Shown: positions 7,970-14,617 of the stretch, one piece after another | Numbering within the stretch: position 1 is the stretch's first letter | Layout: the number at the start of each line of letters is the position of its first letter | From: Bacteroides sp. | Lineage (GTDB): Bacteria; Bacteroidota; Bacteroidia; Bacteroidales; Bacteroidaceae | Length of the DNA stretch: 15,789 bases | Assembly: GCA_030151635.1 (NCBI GenBank) | Contig: JASLDF010000235.1 | Location: 1 to 15,789, forward strand | Direction of reading: 5' to 3' | Translations under genes and position numbers: made by a program | Notes under the pieces: model-generated | What the model saw: only the letters and a program-made list of their open reading frames with translations | What the model was told of the DNA's origin: nothing | The model's database searches: none

Positions 7970-8005
7970 AAAGCCTTTTAATCTAGAAATAGATTAAAAG
8001 GCTTT
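7970..8005. terminator. Perfect 16-bp hairpin with GAAA tetraloop closing the 743-residue gene
   Basis: AAAGCCTTTTAATCTA (7970-7985) pairs without mismatch with TAGATTAAAAGGCTTT (7990-8005) around a GAAA tetraloop. It lies 30 bp after the stop at 7939 and between convergent genes. The distal stem ends in TTT followed by ATATAT, so it is a weaker U tract than usual but a very stable structure; it may serve both strands. Confidence 0.75.
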
Positions 8006-8102
8006 ATATATCATATAAACCATTGAGATTAAAAACAACTAAGGAAGTCTTCATTAAAGTAAAGTCCCAATGAAAACTTTAATTAGGATAGCCTAAAAAG
8101 CA

Positions 8103-8252
8103 TCAACGTTGTTGAATCATCTCATGAAAGAGTTTTTCCATTTCATATCTCTTTTCCATCTCTTCCTTTTGCTTGCCCGTGTAGTAATATCCTATCAAGA
8201 AAATAACAACAAAAACAACACAAATAAATAGGGTTTTCTTTTTAGCATTCAT
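8103..8252 (-). CDS. Small single-helix membrane protein (49 residues)
   Basis: Translation from the ATG at 8252 gives a basic start MNAKKKTL, one transmembrane helix of about 17 hydrophobic residues (FICVVFVVIFLIGYYY, about residues 9-24), then a highly charged, probably helical tail rich in Lys and Glu (GKQKEEMEKRYEMEKLFHEM) ending IQQR. The positive-inside rule places the N-terminus in the cytoplasm and the tail outside, or the short helix could act as an uncleaved anchor. It starts 5 bp after the stop of the thioesterase gene, a spacing typical of translational coupling, which supports its being real despite its size. I know no named family. A weak 8-bp stem (8053-8060 with 8076-8083) lies downstream but lacks a U tract. 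Confidence 0.7.
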   Translation of the reverse strand: MNAKKKTLFICVVFVVIFLIGYYYTGKQKEEMEKRYEMEKLFHEMIQQR

Positions 8253-8257
8253 TATTC

Positions 8258-8638
8258 TCAACGTGTTTCAGCTCGTTCGGAAAATTTAACTCGGCTCACG
8301 ATGAAACGAGTATGAGTACCTTCAGCAATCACACCTGCATTATCGGTAGCCAAAAGCTTATAGTCAATCTTCTTTCCTTCTACGGCTACTACTTCAGCTA
8401 AAACTGTAAAGGGCTTACCTTCAAAAGTGGGTGCTAAGTGCTTTAATTCAACAGAACCACCCACAGTAGTCATTCCTTCTTCTAGCTCGGTAGCAACTGC
8501 AAGCATAGCTGCATTCTCTAAATAAGCTACCAGTGCCGGTGTAGCTAAAACTCGCATATCTCCACTACCAATTGCTAAAGCAGTTTTATCAACTTCAACC
8601 AAATATGACTTCTCTTTTTTAAGACCTTTTTCTAACAT
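8258..8638 (-). CDS. FlK-like hotdog-fold thioesterase family protein
   Basis: This 126-residue protein has the single hotdog domain of the fluoroacetyl-CoA thioesterase (FlK)-like family. The FlK catalytic triad is Thr42, Glu50, His76; here Thr33 in LATPALV, Glu41 in YLENAA and His67 in LKHLAPT keep exactly the same spacing (8 and 34 residues). The hallmark helix TPALVAYLENAAM and the later strands FTVLAEVVAVEGKKIDY and GTHTRFIV are clear. Many Bacteroidetes proteins of this type are not specific for fluoroacetyl-CoA; the substrate is probably another short acyl-CoA and is unknown. It is a cytoplasmic protein. It starts 24 bp after the ROK-protein stop and ends 5 bp before the small membrane protein, so the three genes probably form an operon. 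No motif is damaged. Confidence 0.9.
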   Translation of the reverse strand: MLEKGLKKEKSYLVEVDKTALAIGSGDMRVLATPALVAYLENAAMLAVATELEEGMTTVGGSVELKHLAPTFEGKPFTVLAEVVAVEGKKIDYKLLATDNAGVIAEGTHTRFIVSRVKFSERAETR

Positions 8639-8662
8639 AATTATATAAATTCTATATGTGTA

Positions 8663-9589
8663 TCATGCAGTATAAACTAAAGCTGCGGCACCAATACAAC
8701 CAGCTTGTTTTCTCATTGAAGCACGTTCTAATTTGGTGTTTTCACTTGATTCTTGTACTACATATTGTTTTATGCAATCTCTAAGTTCTGTGAGCAGAAA
8801 ATCATCGATATACTCAAATTCGCCACCCAAGACCACTTTCTGAGGACTAAATATATTAATAAATCCAGCAATAGTTCCACTCAAGTAATTAGAAAATGAA
8901 GAAAAGGCTTCTTTAGCCTCTTCAACTCCCTGCTCATAGTGTAAAACAAATAGATCAAACGATAAATTATCGGGGATGGGCTTTTTAGAAACTGTTAATT
9001 TAGCTTTGTAATTGGCTAATAAAGCAACAACTGATGCCACCTCATTCAATGTACAAACACTTTTTTCATGATCTAAAACTGAGACTGGAATTTGTCCAAA
9101 GCCAGCTCCCCTATTTTTATATCCACTAAAAGAATTATTGTTGATATAGAGTGCACCTTCTAAATTATTGCCTAGATAAATATAAACGAAGTCAGAAACA
9201 CCTTTACACACACCATATAAATGCTCTGCTAACCCTAAGCAACGTGCTTTATTATCAATATAGACAGGTCTATCAACATAGTCTCGAATCAATTCTCCTA
9301 ACTCTATCTGATCCCACTCAGGTAATAAATCGGGACCTTTAATTACCACTCCAGTCACGGTATCAACTAGCCCAGGAGTAGCAATACCAACACCTGCAAT
9401 TTCATACCCTTTGTCCTTTGCATAATCCATCAACTCGTCAATAGCTATTTTAATTGAAGAAACAATAACTTGTGCAGACGACACAGGAGCTAGCTCCATA
9501 TCGGCTTCAACCATTAAATGGCCAGAAGCATCAGAGATTCCATACTTTAAATTATCGTCGCTTAGATCTATCCCTAAAAAATATCTCAT
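8663..9589 (-). CDS. ROK-fold protein with degenerate kinase motifs (probable pseudokinase)
   Basis: Start chosen at the ATG at 9589 (MRYFLGIDLS), giving 308 residues, the usual length of a ROK sugar kinase; a longer in-frame start at 9739 would add 50 hydrophobic and unrelated residues ahead of the conserved first strand. The fold is recognisable: GIDLSDDNLKYG (6-17), GVGIATPGLVDT (67-76), PVYIDNKARCLGLAEHLYG (108-126) and IFSPQKVVLGGEFEY (246-260). Key residues are changed. The phosphate-1 motif DIGGT is replaced by Leu-Ser-Asp-Asp. The catalytic Asp of the usual E-N-D-A-N motif is Lys114. The GTGxGGG loop is LGNNLEGA (139-146). The GEIGH histidine and CxCGxxGC zinc motif are absent (GFGQIPVSV, SVCTLNEVAS). 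It also lacks an N-terminal HTH. It is probably non-catalytic, perhaps a sugar sensor or partner. The thioesterase gene follows 24 bp downstream. Confidence 0.85.
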   Translation of the reverse strand: MRYFLGIDLSDDNLKYGISDASGHLMVEADMELAPVSSAQVIVSSIKIAIDELMDYAKDKGYEIAGVGIATPGLVDTVTGVVIKGPDLLPEWDQIELGELIRDYVDRPVYIDNKARCLGLAEHLYGVCKGVSDFVYIYLGNNLEGALYINNNSFSGYKNRGAGFGQIPVSVLDHEKSVCTLNEVASVVALLANYKAKLTVSKKPIPDNLSFDLFVLHYEQGVEEAKEAFSSFSNYLSGTIAGFINIFSPQKVVLGGEFEYIDDFLLTELRDCIKQYVVQESSENTKLERASMRKQAGCIGAAALVYTA

Positions 9590-9620
9590 GCTATTCAATT
9601 TAAATGATCGTTTAATTTCA

Positions 9621-9649
9621 GTATCGGTCAAGTTACAATTATCCGATAC
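9621..9649. repeat. Inverted repeat upstream of the ROK-fold gene
   Basis: GTATCGG (9621-9627) and CCGATAC (9643-9649) form a perfect 7-bp inverted repeat with a 15-nt spacer, 32 bp upstream of the chosen start of the ROK-fold gene. It could be an operator or a weak stem; no -7 element is visible in the 165-bp gap. Confidence 0.4.
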
Positions 9650-9754
9650 AACCACAAAACAGATGACGCCAAAAAAGAGATATAAAATGTATAAATTTAA
9701 ACTTAAGTATTCAAATTCACATCTTAGAATACAAAGCAATTAAATTAAAACTTT

Positions 9755-10462
9755 CTAAAAATAGAATAAGTAACCAATGGGTTCAATCCACTCGGTCGGT
9801 AACAATTTTGCTGTGAAGCAGATGATAAGATACAAGAAAAATATAGCAATAACTCGGTCGAACCAATGCTTGTATTTAAAGTAGTATTTCGAAATATTGT
9901 GATTACTAAAAATACTATTAAGAAGTGCATAATAGCCAAAACAACACAAACAAAGCCAAACCAACATTAAAGCACAAGAAAATAATGTCCAACTCTTATC
10001 AATTTGAGGAGCAAAAATGGTAATGATAAAAACTACCGCATTGGGATTGATACCACTAATAAAAACACCCAACCAAAAAGAGCCACGAGGTGTACCTGCT
10101 TTCGAGTTGGGGTTATTTGAACTTTCTATAACAATAGGATTACGAGCTTCGGGACCAAAGCTCGCTTTGGCAAGCCCCCAAAACAGATAGGTAAAATAAC
10201 AAACGGCCAAAAGTATTACGGCTGTTTCAAGCCAACTATAAGAAGATATAACTTGTGCTAAACCCATAAAGGTATAAAGCAAATGAATTCCAATACCAAC
10301 AGCTACGCCGAAAGCGTATATTAATCCTAACCTAAAACCTCGAGTCATACTCTGTTTCATCTGCACAATTAGTGCAGGACCGGGGGACGCTATTGCAAAG
10401 AAGTTAACCAAAGAAAGGCTTAATACTTTATCCCAAGGGATATTAAACGCAAAGTCAATCAT
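9755..10462 (-). CDS. LysE/RhtB family amino-acid exporter
   Basis: This 235-residue protein has the layout of LysE/RhtB translocators, which are usually 200-230 residues with about six helices. The family signature is at the N-terminus: FFAIASPGPALIVQMKQSMTRG (residues 21-42; SPGPA at 26-30), followed by LGLIYAFGVAVGIGIHLLY, and mid-protein FWLGVFISGINPNAVVFII, matching the conserved G-x-NPK region (here NPN). Hydrophobic segments lie near 15-30, 45-70, 78-98, 128-150, 158-180 and 205-222. The loop between helices 3 and 4 (about 100-127) is longer and polar. Members export amino acids or related metabolites; the substrate here cannot be told from sequence. It lies upstream of the ROK-fold gene on the same strand with a 165-bp gap, so it may be a separate transcript. 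A palindrome overlaps its likely promoter. Confidence 0.9.
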   Translation of the reverse strand: MIDFAFNIPWDKVLSLSLVNFFAIASPGPALIVQMKQSMTRGFRLGLIYAFGVAVGIGIHLLYTFMGLAQVISSYSWLETAVILLAVCYFTYLFWGLAKASFGPEARNPIVIESSNNPNSKAGTPRGSFWLGVFISGINPNAVVFIITIFAPQIDKSWTLFSCALMLVWLCLCCFGYYALLNSIFSNHNISKYYFKYKHWFDRVIAIFFLYLIICFTAKLLPTEWIEPIGYLFYF

Positions 10463-10488
10463 AAATTCAGTATAAGAAGTGTATATAT

Positions 10489-10511
10489 ATTAGCTTTAAC
10501 ACAAAGCTAAT
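10489..10511 (-). promoter_or_regulatory. Palindrome overlapping a TAGCTTTG -7 element upstream of the exporter gene
   Basis: ATTAGCTTT (10489-10497) and AAAGCTAAT (10503-10511) form a perfect 9-bp inverted repeat with a 5-nt loop. The right arm contains, on the minus strand, TAGCTTTG (10502-10509), a match to TAnnTTTG, 40 bp before the exporter ATG. Read on the plus strand the stem is followed by CTTTTTT and resembles a terminator, but no plus-strand gene lies upstream. An operator over the promoter is the more likely reading. Confidence 0.45.
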
Positions 10512-10582
10512 CTTTTTTCGTACATATGAGCCTATTTTCGACAGAATCTACAACAGACTTTTGCAAGTTATATAAACACAAA

Positions 10583-10613
10583 AGGAGCCATAATTACAAT
10601 AACTATAGCTCCT
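10583..10613 (-). terminator. Terminator of the GlsB/YeaQ-like gene
   Basis: AGGAGCCATA (10583-10592) pairs with TATAGCTCCT (10604-10613) with one mismatch. On the minus strand the stem is followed by TTTGTGTTTATATAA. It lies 37 bp beyond the stop of the gene at 10651-10902. Confidence 0.7.
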
Positions 10614-10650
10614 CTATTTAATCTTTAAAAATCAATCAATTTAGTCAGTA

Positions 10651-10902
10651 CTATTTCTTCGAGAACAACCCATAAATGAATAGCAATACGACAGCTCCTA
10701 ATAAGCTGGTGATTAAATAAGGCCAAGTTTGACCACTGGAAGTAAATGATAGGTTCATTAAGCCTAGAAGCCAGCCACCTAACCAGCCACCTACAATTCC
10801 GAGAATCACATTAATGATAATTCCTGAGCCAGAACCTTTCATTATTTTACTAGCTATAAATCCAGCAACTCCACCGATTATTAATGTCCAAATTAAACCC
10901 AT
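10651..10902 (-). CDS. GlsB/YeaQ/YmgE family membrane protein
   Basis: This 83-residue protein is typical of the transglycosylase-associated (GlsB/YeaQ/YmgE) family of small inner-membrane proteins, often induced by stress. Three hydrophobic, glycine-rich segments are visible: LIWTLIIGGVAGFIASKIM (3-21), IIINVILGIVGGWLGGWLLG (28-47) and a C-terminal helix LITSLLGAVVLLFIYGLF (about 63-80). The family's GxxxGxxASKIMKG and N-I-xxGIVGGxLGGWL patterns are present. The biochemical role is not established despite the family name. The gene is monocistronic, with a terminator downstream and a TAAATTTG -7 element 60 bp upstream. It belongs to the normal chromosomal complement of many bacteria. Confidence 0.93.
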   Translation of the reverse strand: MGLIWTLIIGGVAGFIASKIMKGSGSGIIINVILGIVGGWLGGWLLGLMNLSFTSSGQTWPYLITSLLGAVVLLFIYGLFSKK

Positions 10903-10961
10903 AATTATTATTTTAAGTTATTTATCTTATAATAGAACGATTAACGAACTATCTAGTTCAA

Positions 10962-10969
10962 CAAATTTA
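10962..10969 (-). promoter_or_regulatory. Probable -7 element of the GlsB/YeaQ-like gene
   Basis: The minus strand reads TAAATTTG, matching TAnnTTTG, 60 bp upstream of the start. Just downstream of it lies the short inverted repeat GAACT-ATCT-AGTTC (10947-10960), near the expected transcription start, which could be an operator or leader stem. Confidence 0.45.
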
Positions 10970-11342
10970 TAAAAAATTAGTCAAGAAATGACATTAATAG
11001 ATTTTAATTCATTGCTGTAACAGCAAGATAAAATGAATCTTTCTAATTAAATGATGTAAAACGACCTACACAAAAGGGTAAATTTTAGAGTCGCACATAT
11101 AAAACTTTATTTCCTCAATATCAAAAACTACTAAAATCAAGCCAGATTAATATTTCATCTAGTCTTAACAGCACACAAAAGACATTTCAAACACAAAACT
11201 CTTTAGAAGGCACTAAATCGGCTATTTTGATAAAATTATATGGCACATATTTACAATACACATTCAACAATCATCGAATAATCAGACCATTAAACAGTCA
11301 ATAATTAATCCTTAAAAGTTTTTTATGAAGATTTCTATTTCA
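10970..11342. other. Non-coding region between divergent small membrane-protein genes, with a palindrome
   Basis: About 370 AT-rich bases without a supportable gene. The one clear feature is TTGCTGT-A-ACAGCAA (11012-11026), a perfect 7-bp inverted repeat around a single central base, the form expected of a dimeric regulator's site. No repeats or RNA genes were recognised in the rest. Confidence 0.4.
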
Positions 11343-11350
11343 TATATTTG
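11343..11350 (+). promoter_or_regulatory. Probable -7 element of the 63-residue membrane protein gene
   Basis: TATATTTG matches TAnnTTTG, ending 21 bp before the ATG at 11372. Transcription would start about 15 bp upstream of the gene. No clear TTTG is found at -33; a T-rich stretch lies near 11318. Confidence 0.55.
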
Positions 11351-11371
11351 ACATAACAAACAGACAGGATT

Positions 11372-11563
11372 ATGAATATTAACTTACAGAAATTCACAGC
11401 AACCTTAATTACTATCTTATTGTATATATTAATATTAATAGGTACAATTTACGCAACTGGTGCATTAGAATCTCATGCCATAATTGCATTTCTTTTCCCT
11501 TGTTCTTTTTTAACATTTGGACTTTTTGTAACACTAAAATCCATTTGGAGAACACAACAATAA
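11372..11563 (+). CDS. Small two-helix membrane protein (63 residues)
   Basis: I do not recognise this protein. It has a short polar start MNINLQKFTAT, a hydrophobic helix LITILLYILILIGTIYATGA (about 12-31), a short loop ALESHA, a second helix IIAFLFPCSFLTFGLFVTL (about 37-55) and a basic end KSIWRTQQ. Despite its size it is supported as a gene by a TAnnTTTG element just upstream, a start following ACAGGATT, and a good hairpin plus T run 48 bp downstream, so it forms a complete small transcription unit. It lies between the GlsB-like gene and dnaB, facing away from the former. Function is unknown. Confidence 0.65.
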   Translation: MNINLQKFTATLITILLYILILIGTIYATGALESHAIIAFLFPCSFLTFGLFVTLKSIWRTQQ

Positions 11564-11610
11564 TTCAATTGAAAACAGAAATACAATCAATCAGTTTACA
11601 TTTTATGTTT

Positions 11611-11650
11611 AAAATCAGCCCTTGGAGCAATTCTTGAGGCTGATTTTTTT
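11611..11650 (+). terminator. Rho-independent terminator of the 63-residue protein gene
   Basis: AAAATCAGCC (11611-11620) pairs with GGCTGATTTT (11638-11647) in a perfect 10-bp stem with a 17-nt loop, followed by a run of T residues to 11650. Confidence 0.85.
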
Positions 11651-11676
11651 ATCTTTCAAAATGTTCATAAAATAAA

Positions 11677-11718
11677 GCATCCCCTATTTGAACTTTATTA
11701 ATTCAAAATAGAGGATGC
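11677..11718 (-). terminator. Long hairpin downstream of dnaB, probable terminator
   Basis: GCATCCCCTATTTGAA (11677-11692) pairs with TTCAAAATAGAGGATGC (11702-11718) with one mismatch and one bulge. On the minus strand it is followed by TTTATTTTATG, so it best serves dnaB, whose stop lies 248 bp upstream in that direction. Bases 11719-11965 between them hold nothing else recognisable. Confidence 0.6.
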
Positions 11719-11965
11719 AAGAACTACATTTTTTTGATATGGCCATAAAGACCAAGCTAACAACTAACAATCAGATCAATGGTAGTTCAGTATTTATAAT
11801 AAGTTAGAACCGCCAATAAATTGTAACACTCCCAACATATATATTTCATTCTATTTACAAAACTAAAATAATTATAGATATTATCTCAATAAAACATCTC
11901 AAATCTATGATTTAGAGCAAAATTATACCCAAAAGTGTCTACTCGATCTCAATAGGTATACTCTA

Positions 11966-13510
11966 CTAGAACGGAACAGAGTCATCATTTGCAACAAAAG
12001 GAACATTAGCAAATGAATCTGCAGGGTGTGGAGCATTAACTTCATCTGGCTTATTCATTCTAGACCCTAACATTGTTGTAGCATCTGGCGAAGGAATAAT
12101 CATATCATCATCTGGATTCTGGAATTTTGCATACTCTCCTTTAAATCGTAACAACACATCATCTGTAGCACCATTACGGTGTTTAGCAACGATAATTTCA
12201 GCCATCCCTTTAAGGTCATTCCCTTTCTCATCTTGGTAGATCTTATAGTATTCAGGACGGTGAATGAAACAAACCATATCGGCATCTTGCTCAATGGCTC
12301 CCGACTCACGAAGGTCACTTAACTGCGGACGTTTACCCTCCAATCCTTCACGACTTTCTACACCACGATTTAACTGCGACAATGCTATAATAGGAATATT
12401 TAACTCCTTGGCCAATCCCTTGAGCGATCTAGATATTGTACTCACCTCTTCTTGTCGGCTACCAAATGCCATACCACTTGCATTCATCAATTGAAGGTAG
12501 TCAATAATAATGATACGAACCCCGTGTTCTCGAACCAATCGACGTGCTTTCGTACGAAGTTCAAAAACGGACAAAGAAGCAGTATCATCTACATATAGAG
12601 GAGCATCAATTAAATTCTTAATTTTATAGTCTAATTGTTGCCACTCGTAGGCAGCCAACTGACCACTCTTAATTTTATCACCCGGAATTTCACAAACATT
12701 TACAATAAGACGATTTATCAACTGCACATTACTCATCTCGAGCGAGAATAATGCAACAGGTTGCTTAAAATCTACAGCGATATTTTTAGCCATAGACAAT
12801 ACAAAAGCAGTTTTCCCCATCGCAGGTCGAGCTGCAATAATTACAAGGTCTGAATTTTGCCAACCCGAAGTAATCTTATCCAAGCGAGAGAAACCACTTT
12901 CAAGCCCACTCAATCCATCAGTACGAGCAGCAGCCTTTTGAAGATTCTCATAAGCCTCCGCAATAACAGGATTAATTTGAGTATAATCTTTCTTTAAATT
13001 TCGCTGAGAAATTTCAAATAATTTACCCTCAGCTTCCTGCATTAAGTCATCAACATCATTGGTGTCGTCAAAAGCTTTTTTCTGTACATTACTAGAGAAA
13101 GTTATCAATTCGCGTGCCAAATACTTTTGAGCAATAATACGAGCGTGATATTCAATATGGGCAGATGAAGTTACACGACTACTCAACTGTGTAATATAGA
13201 AAGCACCACCAACATCGGCTAAATCTCCACGCTTTTCAAGCTGATCTTTTACCGTTAAAATATCAACAGGCTTTTGATTCATCGCTAAGTCCGTAATTGC
13301 ACCATAAATTAACTGGTGACGTTTATCATAGAATGACTCTGCACGTAAAATTTCACTTACCAACGAATAAGCATCACGCTCAATCATAAGTGCCCCTAAT
13401 ACCGCCTCTTCTAATTCCAATGCCTGAGGTTGAACACGTCCAAAATCTGCCATTGGTTGGGCGTTATCGTTATATGTGTTTTTACGTCTATAATTCTTTG
13501 AGTCTGCCAT
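11966..13510 (-). CDS. dnaB: Replicative DNA helicase DnaB
   Basis: This 514-residue protein is full length for DnaB with a short extra tail. DnaB is the hexameric 5'-3' helicase that unwinds DNA at the replication fork and works with primase. The N-terminal domain starts at about residue 27 (PQALELEEAVLGALM) after a polar extension. The RecA-like ATPase domain begins near 200 (LSGLESGFSRLDKITSGW), with Walker A ARPAMGKT at 227-234, LFSLEM at 254-259, Walker B IIIIDYLQL at 333-341, ALSQLNRGVE at 376-385, and LRESGAIEQDADMVCFIHR at 400-418. No intein or insertion breaks the ATPase domain. Residues after about 470 form a polar, low-complexity tail ending DDSVPF, common in Bacteroidetes. It is transcribed divergently from ispE, with a TATCTTTG -7 element 76 bp upstream. 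Confidence 0.99.
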   Translation of the reverse strand: MADSKNYRRKNTYNDNAQPMADFGRVQPQALELEEAVLGALMIERDAYSLVSEILRAESFYDKRHQLIYGAITDLAMNQKPVDILTVKDQLEKRGDLADVGGAFYITQLSSRVTSSAHIEYHARIIAQKYLARELITFSSNVQKKAFDDTNDVDDLMQEAEGKLFEISQRNLKKDYTQINPVIAEAYENLQKAAARTDGLSGLESGFSRLDKITSGWQNSDLVIIAARPAMGKTAFVLSMAKNIAVDFKQPVALFSLEMSNVQLINRLIVNVCEIPGDKIKSGQLAAYEWQQLDYKIKNLIDAPLYVDDTASLSVFELRTKARRLVREHGVRIIIIDYLQLMNASGMAFGSRQEEVSTISRSLKGLAKELNIPIIALSQLNRGVESREGLEGKRPQLSDLRESGAIEQDADMVCFIHRPEYYKIYQDEKGNDLKGMAEIIVAKHRNGATDDVLLRFKGEYAKFQNPDDDMIIPSPDATTMLGSRMNKPDEVNAPHPADSFANVPFVANDDSVPF

Positions 13511-13585
13511 AATTAACTTGATGAAACTAAACTTATAATGCTAAAAAATCCCCAACTCTAAAATTTGAATTTGAGCAAGGGAATG

Positions 13586-13616
13586 CAAAGATAGATTCTA
13601 ATCTAGCAATTATCAA
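13586..13616 (-). promoter_or_regulatory. Promoter of dnaB (-7 TATCTTTG, -33 TTG)
   Basis: On the minus strand TATCTTTG (13586-13593) is preceded by TTG (13614-13616) with a 20-bp spacer, close to the Bacteroidetes -33/-7 layout. It is 76 bp upstream of the dnaB ATG. Confidence 0.65.
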
Positions 13617-13704
13617 CCGAAAGAGAAAGCTTTTAACCTACATTATTATATATAGAGTAGTAATTTAGAAACAGATAAAATAGGGAGTTTCTAAAATTAT
13701 GCTG

Positions 13705-13712
13705 TACTTTTG
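13705..13712 (+). promoter_or_regulatory. Probable -7 element of ispE
   Basis: TACTTTTG matches TAnnTTTG and ends 26 bp before the ispE ATG, placing the transcription start about 20 bp upstream of the gene. It is back to back with the dnaB promoter in the same 228-bp gap. Confidence 0.65.
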
Positions 13713-13738
13713 TAGAACCGAATTTTAAAGAGATAAAG

Positions 13739-14560
13739 ATGATAACTTTTGCAAATGCCAAAATAAATTTAGGATTAAACATCGTAGAAAAGCGTTCTGA
13801 TGGGTACCATAACCTAGAAACAATCTTCTACCCTATTCCACTTAAAGACGTACTTGAAATAGCCAAACTAGATGAGGATTGTACAACACCCTATACGTTC
13901 CAACAAACAGGCTTTACAGTGGAAGGAGATCCTGATAAAAATCTGATTATCCGAGCTTACAAACTATTAAAAGACATCTATAATCTACCTCCTATTAAAA
14001 TTGCTATTCATAAAAACATTCCTTTCGGAGCAGGAATGGGTGGTGGTTCGGCTGATGCAGCTTTTATGCTTAAACTCTTGAACGAATATTTTAAACTGCA
14101 AATTACTGACGTAGAACTCGAATCCTATGCAGCAACATTAGGTGCCGACTGTGCTTTTTTCATAAAGAATCAACCTGTATATGCAGAAGGCATAGGTAAT
14201 CTTTTCTCCCCAATCGAATTAGATTTGAAAGGCTATCAGCTCTATGTTGTTAAACCAGATATATTCGTATCGACTGCCGAAGCTTTTTCTAACATCACAG
14301 CTAAACCCACTAATATTAAGCTCAAAGAGATTATTGAATACCCAATTGAAAAATGGAAAGAACTAATAATTAATGATTTTGAAGAAGGTGTGTTTGCTCA
14401 AAAACCGCAACTACAAATTATTAAAGATAATCTTTATACAGCTGGAGCCGTTTATGCATCGATGTCGGGATCGGGATCTTCGATTTACGGACTTTTCAAA
14501 CCTGGAACATGCAATCTGAAAAGTGACGAACTTAACGGAAAATATTTATTGAATTTATAA
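13739..14560 (+). CDS. ispE: 4-diphosphocytidyl-2-C-methyl-D-erythritol kinase (IspE)
   Basis: This 273-residue GHMP-family kinase phosphorylates CDP-ME at the 2-hydroxyl in the non-mevalonate (MEP) pathway to isopentenyl diphosphate. The N-terminal motif ANAKINLGL carries Lys8, matching the active-site lysine. The ATP-binding GHMP motif PFGAGMGGGSADAA is at residues 95-108. LGADCAFF (134-141) carries Asp137, matching the catalytic aspartate. The C-terminal GHMP motif is SMSGSGSSIYGLF. Length is slightly below the E. coli enzyme (283) and normal for Bacteroidetes. The start ATG follows AAAGAGATAAAG, a modest purine-rich RBS. It is divergent from dnaB and has its own promoter and terminator, so it appears monocistronic. 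The enzyme is cytoplasmic. Nothing unusual is seen. Confidence 0.98.
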   Translation: MITFANAKINLGLNIVEKRSDGYHNLETIFYPIPLKDVLEIAKLDEDCTTPYTFQQTGFTVEGDPDKNLIIRAYKLLKDIYNLPPIKIAIHKNIPFGAGMGGGSADAAFMLKLLNEYFKLQITDVELESYAATLGADCAFFIKNQPVYAEGIGNLFSPIELDLKGYQLYVVKPDIFVSTAEAFSNITAKPTNIKLKEIIEYPIEKWKELIINDFEEGVFAQKPQLQIIKDNLYTAGAVYASMSGSGSSIYGLFKPGTCNLKSDELNGKYLLNL

Positions 14561-14583
14561 TACTCCACCAGAATATATAATAT

Positions 14584-14617
14584 AAAAAAAAGAGTGCCCT
14601 AGGGTACTCTTTTTTTT
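14584..14617 (+). terminator. Rho-independent terminator of ispE
   Basis: AAAAAAAGAGTGCCC pairs with GGGTACTCTTTTTTT around a two-base apex, including one G-U pair, ending in a run of eight T residues. The A and T runs make it usable on both strands. It begins 24 bp after the ispE stop. Confidence 0.9.

Noticed and set aside
9590..9739. N-terminal extension of the ROK-fold gene by 50 residues
   Set aside because: The extra residues are hydrophobic and lie ahead of the conserved first strand FLGIDLS; family length and alignment favour the ATG at 9589.
9745..9939. 64-codon minus-strand frame inside the exporter gene
   Set aside because: It lies in another frame of the clear LysE-family gene and shows no independent features.
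12100..12494. Short frames on both strands inside dnaB
   Set aside because: They are shadows; the DnaB motifs in the main frame run uninterrupted through them.
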